DNA from: Panopea generosa
Taxonomy: Eukaryota; Mollusca; Bivalvia; Adapedonta; Hiatellidae
Reading direction: 5' to 3'
NCBI GenBank assembly: GCA_029582155.1
Contig: CM055909.1
Span: forward strand, 50,673,818 to 50,737,817
Length of the DNA stretch: 64,000 nt
Every line of letters begins with the position of its first letter. Within the stretch, counting starts at the first letter, position 1. Position numbers and translations under genes: made by a program. The notes under the pieces are model-generated. The model did no database searches and had not been told where the DNA came from. It saw nothing but the letters and a program-made list of their open reading frames with translations. Below are positions 26,809 to 37,000 of the stretch, in pieces.

Positions 26809-27288
26809 CTGGATTGGGAGAGGTTAGGTGCTGGGACAGACTATGGATTGGGAGAGGTTAGGTGCTTGGACAGACTATGGATTGGGAGAGGTTAGGTGCT
26901 GGGACAGACTATGGATTGGAAGAGGTTAGGTGCTTGGACAGACTATGGATTGGGAGAGGTTAAGTGCTGGGACAGACTATGGATTGGGAGAGGTTAAGTG
27001 CTGGGACAGACTATGGATTGGGAGAGGTTAGGTGCTTGGACAGACTATGGATTGGGAGAGGTTAGGTGCTGGGACATACTATGGATTGGGAGAGGTTAGG
27101 TGCTGGGACAGACTATGGATTGGGAGAGGTTAGGTGCTGGGACATACTATGGATTGGGAGAGGTTAAGTGCTGGGACAGACTATGGATTGGGAGAGGTTA
27201 GGTGCTGGGACATACTATGGATTGGGAGAGGTTAGGTGCTGGGACATACTATGGATTGGGAGAGGTTAGGTGCTGGGACAGACTAGGG
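26809..27288. repeat. 34-bp minisatellite, about 14 copies
   Basis: The unit is TATGGATTGGGAGAGG, TTAGGTGCTGGGACAGAC (34 bp). Variants are GCTTGGACAGAC, GGTTAAGTGC and GGGACATAC. They are interspersed rather than blocked, which suggests turnover by exchange. Copies are otherwise almost identical, so the array is young. Confidence 0.95.
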
Positions 27289-27982
27289 TATCGGTATAAT
27301 GTAGCGTGTATCTTGTAAGTATACGTGGGCATACTCGTTCCACAACCGATAAAAATAAGTATAAAGGCCTGTTTTCATTTTTATTATCTTATCATTAATA
27401 TGTTTTATAATAAAATACATGTAGTTCTTTATTATTAATAAGCTGGTAGCCGCAACGTACATTGTGTCATGGAAGCGATGTTTTCAACATTACATACTTA
27501 AAACTTTCATGGACAAAGTCCAAAATGTTCTCCGTGATTTAATTGTTTATTTCGATATTTTGTGTAGGGACCTGCCTCGCAACCCTGAGATCCAAAGTTT
27601 ACCCAATTGGAACAACACTTGGTAGTTTCCGTATTCAAGTCTGCGGAAATGACCTTTTCGATTGAACTTGCGGAGATACAATGGTCTAATAATGACTCAT
27701 AAACTTCAGTTGTTTTCTTTATCAAAATTAAGTTCAGTCAGCGGTCGTATTTATGCATGTAAGCTATTTTAAACGTTATGCATTACTAATGTAATACTTG
27801 AATATTTTATAAAATTTATATTTCATAGATGCTTTACATAAGGACCCTGTGACTGAGATATCCGTTAACCTATTGACCATTTTCCTGCATTTGGCGATCG
27901 GTAGATAATTTCGATTTATGGCAAAATATATCGATAGTTTAATTTGAGAGCAATATATATAGTGATCACAGCTGGAAATAAA
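27289..27982. other. Presumed upstream region of the Ly6-like gene
   Basis: AT-rich and unique. A TATA-like CAATATATATAGTG lies at 27951-27964, only about 20-30 bp before the first ATG. If used, the 5' untranslated region would be very short, so the true promoter may lie further upstream. Confidence 0.35.
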
Positions 27983-28031
27983 ATGAACAGTTCAGGATAT
28001 ACACTTTTGCTGGTTGTTATCGTTGCTGAAG
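27983..28031 (+). CDS. Ly6-like gene, exon 1 (signal peptide)
   Basis: ATG followed by 16 codons (MNSSGYTLLLVVIVAE) plus one base, then donor G|GTATTT. It is hydrophobic as a signal-peptide core should be, and phase 1 matches exon 2. It is 8.35 kb upstream of exon 2, so transcript support would be needed to exclude another first exon. Confidence 0.72.
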
Positions 28032-31000
28032 GTATTTATTTTTTAGGTATTTTATTTCTTCATCAACATATATAACATGACATAGTGTGTATATACATCA
28101 TTATACGATTACAGGCATATTACTACTATCGGGTAAAAGGAAGTGCTTTCGTGGGGTAGTCGCATAATGGCGGTTATAAATAATCCTTGTTTCTTCTTCT
28201 TTAAAAATGCATTTTCCTTATTTCAATGCTCATGTTTTTATTTGAATAGCATTATTGATGTATTGATGAGCAAAAAAAATACTTATGTGACACATGACTC
28301 CTACTTTTCTCATCATATTTTGGTAGTACAGAGGTTGACAAACAGTAAAATGTAAGTTTCATTTCTTTCATTTGTGTCTCTCTATGAATGACAAGCCTTC
28401 AATTTTTTATTATTTACTATAAAATAAAGAACAAAACATCAATGGCGGGGTTACACCTACAGACAAAAGGTCGTGGCCGCCAGTTCTCAAACATCCATCC
28501 CACATTATAGCCTGAATTATATTAGTCTACATATTACTTTGCATAGAATTGTAGGTCAAAGCTTATGGTCAGTGTTTCCTCCGACCACGAAAAAGTAGAA
28601 ACATAAGTAGTGCTCCTTTATATTATTATTCATAGAAAAATGCATTAAATTTTAAACAATTCCTAAATTATTTTTAAACATTTGGCAATCATTTTGAATT
28701 GTCTTTACAAGTTCATGTTTGTTTAAGAGATGTTCCAGATAAAAAATAAAGATATCGTATACAAAACATAATGAAGATGAAGACATGATGTCAACATAAT
28801 TTACGTCTCTATTATTCATTTTTCGGAATCTGAGCCAATGAATAGTAGTTCACAGTTTCCAATTTGCACAGACTTCCTACTATATGATGAAGACTACAAT
28901 TGTTTTGAGCTCAGGGGGAAAGGTGTGTGTGTTGTTTTTTTGTTGTTTTTTTTTGGGGGGGGGGGGGGGGAGGGGGGGATAAGGCAATGTCAATGCGGCC
29001 CAAGTTATGTAAAGGAACTATTATAAAAATGCATTGACCATTATCATTTAAAGAAATATACACAACTTTTTTATTGGAATTTTCCAATTTTACATTAATC
29101 GTTTTAACTATACTGATTTAAAGAACGTGTATTATGTGTAAACAATTTATCAGATTATTGTTTTCTTTTGTTTTTTGGTTGTGGGAGCAGTAGGGATGTG
29201 CTATTTATATACGGGTTAGTTGCTAGGCGGCGCCTGCAATAGTGTGCAGGCGCTTTTTGACGCTTGACGCGTTTTGTCAGCAACGCTTTTTATCCGCAGA
29301 AAAAAAAATCGTTAACTTTTGTCCGCATGACGACATTTATCCGCAGAAAATTTGGAAAAAATGACGCCTTTTGTCCGAATGACGCCTTTTGTCCGTTGAA
29401 ATAATAAAAAAATGACGCCTTTTGTCTGCATGACGCCTTTTATCCGCAGAAAATTTATAAAAACGTCGGCTTTTGTCCGTACATGGATCATGACGCCTTT
29501 TGTCCGCAGAAAGTTTAGAAAAATGACGCTTGACGCGTTTTGTCAGCAACGCTTTTTATCCGCAGAAAAAAAAATCGTTAACTTTTGTCCGCATGACGAC
29601 ATTTATCCGCAGAAAATTTGGAAAAAATGACGCCTTTTGTCCGAATGACGCCTTTTGTCCGTTGAAAAAATAAAAAAAATGACGCCTTTTGTCTGCATGA
29701 CGCCTTTTATCCGCAGAAAATTTAGAAAAACGTCGACTTTTGTCCGTACATGGATCATGACGCCTTTTGTCCGCAGAAAGTTTAGAAAAATGACGCCTTT
29801 TGTCCGCATGAAGCCTTTTGTCCGGAGAAACATTTCAAAAACGTCGACTTTTGTCCGCATGACAACTTCTATCCAATTGTTGTAGTACAGTTTTATTTTA
29901 AAAATGTTTGGGTTACAGTGAGGCAGGGTAGACTGCGTAAAGTGAATCACGGGGTAAGTAGGAACAAGGACAGTAACTGATATTTAGTAATAGTCCTATT
30001 TAATCCATTTGACGAAGAATAGATAGGCACCATCATTATAAGTGATCAACAAATATTGGAATGGTGGCAGATGAAGAGTGATAACGATATTTATTAAGAA
30101 AAAATAGTTTTCATTTTGTCAATAGTGTTTTCATCGTTTTAGCTGTGCAAGCGTTTAGTATCAATTATATGGAATACAGTTATCTTTAATTTTAGTTTAC
30201 ACGAATTAAATATGCACATCTGCAAGATAATATATATTTTGTTTAATCTAATGTCACAGATAATTTGTGGTCGAGGCAAGTTAGAGCAAAGTGATGGAGG
30301 CATGTTGTAACAGCATTTCAACTCAGTGAATATACTCCATTTATTTTTTGCATATTCATGTAATGAACTTAAACAGTTTTAGATGTATTTCAATCGTAAG
30401 CACGTTATATACATGTATAAAAATTATACATGTTCTAAGCGCATGTTCAAGTTCAAGCGACCAATAGTGAATGCATTTTATTTAAAACATTCTGAAGGAC
30501 AGATGGAAGATGTACATATTAAGACATATTTCAAAAGAGATCGTGCTTTTATTTTAGCAATTTTACGGCTTTTATTGGTGGTTGTAAATGTAAAATTAAA
30601 AATACAAGCAGTTAGAAGTTAGTTTCATATTCTTTTCATATTTAAAGGAGAAACTCTTCAAATTGGAAGTTATAGTTAGGGTAGGGTTAGTGTTAGGTTC
30701 ATGATGAATATCGAATATCAAATATGAATATCAAACTAACTTAACTCTACTGGGGAAAAAACACACTATATTATCTTCAGATCGTCAGTTTCTGGATGAC
30801 CATGGGATTTATTTACAAAATAAAAGGATTATAAGTATATGAAAAAGGTATAGATTTAACTTGGATATATGTCAATAAAAAATATAAACACTTTTCTCCT
30901 CAATAACGTTAGTCTCTCCATAGCAACTAGTTTCCTTTAATAATTTCCAGACTTTTAAGTTCATTATTCCCTTTGCACTTACTCGTATAATATTTCTGAT

Positions 31001-34000
31001 TGACTTGATATGGACGTAAATTGACTGCTTTGTGGTCCTTGTTTTAATTTTTCATGAACTTTTTTATGCTTAATTTAAAAAATATATATTTCCTTTAAGT
31101 GTTTGTTTAATAATTTGAAGAAATGTTTTTTAAATATTTTAGAATAATCGAGAGCGCTCTCCTTCCGACAGCTTTTTTTTTACATTTTCCTCTGTTTCGT
31201 TTATTTATGTATAACAGATAATTTGGTAATTTTTGCTATTTGTTTCCATAGTGAGATCACGGGGGGTTGACATGTGTACAAAGTTTCGTGAAGTTACTTT
31301 GGTCGGTTTTAGAGTTATGACCCGGAAGCTGCAAATCTTATAACTGTGGCTATTTGTTTCCATGGTAACAACTCCCTCAAGTTACTTTGAATGGTTTTGT
31401 AGCTGCACTCCGAAAACGGAAAATTTTGTAATTATGCCCTTGAGCTATCGTGTCCGGTTTGTAACTTTGTCATGCAAAGATAAATTTTGCTAATACTTGC
31501 TACAAATGATCAACATAAAATGAAGCGCATTACAACGAGACTCCCACTTCAAAGGTCAAAGTCACAATTTAACTTTGTTTGATGACACTTTCAGTTTAAT
31601 TGAGATTTCGTGTCCGGTCTGTAACTTTTCACCTATGGATTAATTTCAAAAGCACTTGGCTCAATTCATCAGCATGACATGATGACGTGTCACATGTAAG
31701 ACCCACATGCGTACCTCAAAGGTCAAGGTCACACTTTGATAACACTTTGAATCTGTGTGAAATTTCGTGTCCTGTCTGTAACTTTGGCATAAATAGATGG
31801 ATTTTATAAATACTTGCTACAAATAATCAACATAACATGACGACGTGTACCGTGCAACAACCAGACTCCCACTTCAAACATCAAGGTCACAACTTTGTTT
31901 GACAACACTTTCGGTCTGTTTGAGATTCTGTGTCTAGTCTGTAACTTTGTCACCTATGGATAAATTTAAAAAAAACACTTGGCCCAGTTGATCAACATGG
32001 CATAATAAGTGTCGCATGTAAGACCAAGAACCTTTCCTCAAATGTCAAGGTCACACTTTCAATTTGTTTGATATTGCGTGTCTGGTCTGTAACTTTGTCT
32101 TTAACTTTGCTCAATTGATCAAGATAACATGACGACGTGTCTTACGTAAGACCTAGACCCGTACCTCAAAGGTCAAGGTCACACTTTGAGTTTGTATGAC
32201 ATCCTCCTGTTACTTTATCAGACATGGATGGAATTCAAAAATACTTGGCTCTGTTTATCAATTGATCAACATGACATGACGACGTGTTACGTTAAGACCC
32301 AACTCTTACCTCAAGGTCACACTTTCAGTTTGTTTGATATTTCATATCTGGTCTGTAAATTTGTCTTACATGAAGGGATTTTAAAATAGCTTCACACAAG
32401 TGATCAGCACATCATCATGATGTGTCAGCTGTATTTACCTGTAGAAATACCTAGACCTTTACATCAGATGTCAAGGTTACGCAACGGTCAAGGTCATGCT
32501 TTAATGTTAAAAAACATGAAATTGCGGGTCTAGTCTGAAACGTCAGTCCATTACTCTTGATATTCATGGATACATCGCTACCTATTATAACATATATTTT
32601 TATTTTCATAGACCATTTGGGGGAGGGGGATGGCATGCGACACTTACCAGTGACATTTCTTGTTTTTATTACTATTTGTTTTAACTTTGTAACAGGAAAA
32701 TATGTTGAAAATGAAAACTCCCTTATAGCAAAAGGCACTACTTCAACCAAAGGTTACAAAGTTTCGTGATGTTATCTTAAACGGTTTAAGAGTTGTGCTC
32801 CGGAAACGGTGAATTTTGTCATTTTGGCTATTTGTTTCATGGTAACAGAAAAAAAAATGTTGACAATAAAAACTCCCTCATAGCAAAACGCACTACTAGG
32901 CCTCCAGGTTGACATATGTACAAAGTTTAGTGAAGTTACCATGAATGACTTTGTAGTTGTACTCCGGAAACATAAGATTTTATAATTTGGCTATTTGTTT
33001 TCATAGCAACAGAAAAAATATTGAAAATTTACTCCCTCATAGCAATTGTATCCTAAGCTAAATTCTGAAATGTTTCGTCATTCGTTTGCTCAACAAGGCT
33101 CTTGTTTGTGGAACTCTATTCCATCATATATAAAAAATGCAAATTATACAAATTAGTTTATATTTATATAGTGGGGGGCTCAAGGAAAATTTATTTCGAA
33201 TGAGTTCTCTCGTTCATAAAAGTCTTTATATTACTATTATTGTTATTATTACTGTTGTTGTTTTTTATTACATAAAGCACTTCTAGACCTACTTTCTGAC
33301 ATGTGAACAACGTTAAGTAAAGTTACCTTGAGAAAATTTGGAGTTGTACTCCGGAATTGCTTTCGGACACACAGACGCACGCACGGAGGTGCCCAGTTTA
33401 ATATTCCCCGCAAAATTGCGTTTAGATCAAACGAGATTACGATGTTTGAAATATGCATGTCCGCTGAAAATCACATATGAATAATTTCTTTGGCTGATAT
33501 TTACCCATGATCTTCGACGCTTGCTAAAGACAAACGACGTTGTGAATATGATCAAGACTATGAGAATCTAAAAATATAATTACACCGCTTATGTCGTCTG
33601 GCTATCAATCAAGGGGTCGTGAGTTCGAATTCTCGCCTGGCAATAGTCTCCGCAAAGATTGATATACAGCATTACGTCTCAGTATCGTTTGTCTCTCGCC
33701 GCTGATTTTAGTGAGAATGTTATCAGACACTTGCGGAGATGGGTATTTTCGAGTAATGATCGTCTGTTAGCCATTAATGACATACAATTGCGCTTTATAT
33801 TCAAACAAACAAGATAAAGTGCACCGATGGCGATCCACTTTTAAAACATTTATAAAAACGCTTATTTGTTACAAGTCAAACGGAAGGATATGAAAATTCT
33901 CTCCAAAGACATTTGCTAAGTTCAATGATGCGATGAAATTTTATTTCGTAATATTAATTGTTTAACTTTAGACACCGATTGCGATTTACTGTGGAGGAAA

Positions 34001-37000
34001 CCAGGACAAGTCGGAATGAAAATTGCATTTGTCACAATGTATACATATTTGTTTTACATACATTCACGTATTATACGCACATCATAAATATCTGGCTTCT
34101 CTTGTCATTTAAGTTTAAAGATTTTATACTAATATAATTGGTTGTTTCACAAACTGACACAAATTGCGAACTGAAATGTTCCAGTTTGCCCAAGCATTGG
34201 GGATAGTTGGAACATCGTTTGTTTTGTAGTAAATTATAACCCAAATTAAATTTAAAAAAAGATCTGAGACTATCAAACAGCATATTATTCAAACAGATTT
34301 TACACAAAACATTTTAAGATTGTGACCAGCATGTTACATTCTAACATATACCTGAAGTAAATTTTACTTTATCCACGAAAATGTTAGACACTTTACAGCA
34401 GATAAATAAGGTTCATTCGTGTTCGCTCCTTAGCTCCCACGTGACTGGAAGGGTTTTTATACAGCTAGGCACAAAAGGTTGGTGTTTTTTTACAAATATC
34501 TGAACTATAAAGGTATGTTACAACTGTCACAGTGTTAGTTTGGGATAAATATCGAATACTACATGTTGGTGTAAGAGTCCACACAATATGAAAAAAGCTC
34601 TCTCTTATGTATATAAAATGAGAATTATAATTCAGATTTATTATTCGATTTGGCCAGTTCTAGAACTCGTCTGAGATATTATGGTTGTATAACAACTGTA
34701 TATGTTTGGTTAAGGTCAAGAGAAAAAAATGCGAGTGTTAAGGTGCACATAATTCGGAAAATACTTTGAATACCAATATAATATTAAAACAAGACCAATA
34801 GACCGTTCGGTCAGTTCAAGAATTTGTCCGAGATCAGTCCCAGTTAAGTAAATATCACGTGAAAAATATGGTTGCTAGAGCTGCACATAAGGCCAGATAG
34901 GGCAATATATGACAATTCAAGGGCCGTAAACCATACATAAATGATTTAATTTGGCCAGTTCAAGAATGTGTATGAAATATAATCATTATCAAATGAATAT
35001 TGCGCAAATTATCTGTGACATTAGATTGAACAAAATATATATTCACTTGCAGGCATGCAGATTTAATTCGTGTATACTCAATTTAAAGATAACTGTATTC
35101 CATATAATTGATACCAAACGCTTGTACAGCTAAAACAGTGAAAACACTATTGACAAAACGAAAACTATTTATTCTTAATAAAACCGTTAGCACTCTTCAT
35201 CTGCCACCATTCCAATATTTGTTGATCACTGGTAATGATGGTGCCTATCTATTCTTCGTCAAATGGATTAAATAGGAGTATTTCTATATATCAGTTACTG
35301 TCCTTGTTCCTACTTACCCCGTTTTTCACTTCACGCGGTTTACCCTGCCCCACTGTAACCCAAACGTTCTTAAAATGAAACTGTACTACAACAATCGGAT
35401 AGAAGATGTCATGCGGACAAAAGTCGACGCTTTTCTGATTTTTCTGCGGACAAAAGGCGTCATTCGGACAAAAGGCGTCATTTTTTAAAACTTTCTGCGG
35501 ACAAAAGGCGTCATTTTTCTAAATTTTCTGCGGATAAAAGGCGTCATTTTTTATGAGAACAAAAGGCGTCATGCGGATAAAAGGCGTCATTTTTCTAAAT
35601 TTTCTGCGGATAAAAGGCGTCATGCGGACAAAAGTCGACGTTTTTCTATTCTTTCTTCGGATAAAATGCGTTGCGGACAAAAAGCGTCAAGCGGACAAAA
35701 AGCGCATGCACAAATAGTAAATATATTTGACCGATGTTATAGTTAGAATTCGAAGTTTAATAGTGCATTCAATATTTGTGACAAAGATTTGTGAGATTGG
35801 TGTTCACATTCATTACGTCACTAATTTAAATCCGACCGATTTTGTTAGTTATATAGGTTTAATGCGCTCATAAAGATAAACTTATTTCTTTATTTCGATT
35901 GTGAAACAAGTTATTACAAATCATACTGGAAGCTAATTGCATTGATTGTATCTTATTTCAAATTCCCATCAACGTCATGTAAATATTTTAAATAAAGATA
36001 AATATTTCTAAATACATGTAGTATTATAAGTTCATGAATTTTAACTAACAATTAGACATCGCCCTGAACCATTCTTCGTACTGGAATTGTTGTTGATCAT
36101 GACAGGTTTTCTACAAGAGACGGCAGTATATCTTTGATTCACCACTTATTTAAAAACAAATTGAGTGTTCGAATTTATTTTCAGAGGAGAAACATTTCAT
36201 TTCGGCACTCCTGAGTTGTCTCAGCAAAAGTTCGATATAAAATGTTATAATGAAAACAAAGCCAGAGTTCATTAGTTGGGACACATGTCAGTGTATAAGC
36301 GCCCTCTAGTGGCGCACAAATTTCAAACAAAATTGAGTCTGCTGGATAATGAGAATATTCTTGACAAGTGTGTTTATCTTACAGCGCTTATCGGGGGCGT
36401 GAACGCTTTGAAATGTTACAAATGTGACTCCAGGCAACACAGTGATGTCTGCAGCCAGGACTTCAAGCTGACGTCATTGAATACAACGTACATCACTGAT
36501 GGGTGTGATAGCTGCCTTCGAACCGAAATTAAAAATATGAACGGTACGTTATACATAACACAATAAATAGTATCAGTGATATACATTACACAATAAATAT
36601 ATCACTATGTTACACAATAAATATGTTATATATTACACAAAAAATATGTTATATATAACACAATAAATATGTTATATTTTACACAATAGATATCACCAGT
36701 GTTATACATTACACAATAAATATGTTACTTTATCACATAACAAATATGTTATATTATACAATAAATGTGTTATATTATTACACAAGAAATTAATTATATA
36801 TTACACAATAAATATGTTATATGTTACAAAATAAATATGTTATATATTATTTAATGAATATATTATATGTTACAAAAGAAATATGTTATATATTACACAA
36901 TAAACAAGTTATATATTACACAAGCAATATGTTATATATTTATTTAACAAGAAATATGTAATATGTTACACAAATAATATGTTGTATATTACGCAAGAAA

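Larger units (their letters stand above)
29243..35712. mobile_element. 6.47-kb foldback-type element with minisatellite-filled inverted arms
   Basis: Two long inverted arms bound the element: left about 29243-30264 and right about 35022-35712. The outer ends are TGTGCAGGCGCTTTTTG on the left and the reverse complement of GCGCATGCACA on the right. AATAG directly flanks both ends (29238-29242 and 35713-35717), a candidate 5-bp target duplication. Each arm starts with repeats of 'TGACGCCTTTTGTCCGCAGA' and 'AAATTTAGAAAAA'. Next come about 400 bp of unique inverted sequence such as GGACAGTAACTGATAT and AATTATATGGAATACAGTTA. Arm lengths differ mainly in repeat copy number. The interior has no transposase: it holds dispersed repeats and a SINE, so the element is non-autonomous. 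The architecture recalls Drosophila Foldback/Galileo elements, but I cannot assign a superfamily. It lies wholly in intron 1 of the Ly6-like gene. Confidence 0.82.

Noticed and set aside
29337-29950. RTKGVIF/ADKRRH repeat frames
   Set aside because: They lie wholly in the foldback arm minisatellite and exist on both strands.
29243-35712. Polinton or another large virus-like element, suggested by long inverted arms
   Set aside because: No capsid, polymerase or integrase coding is present, the candidate target duplication is 5 bp, and the arms are tandem repeats. A foldback-type element fits better.
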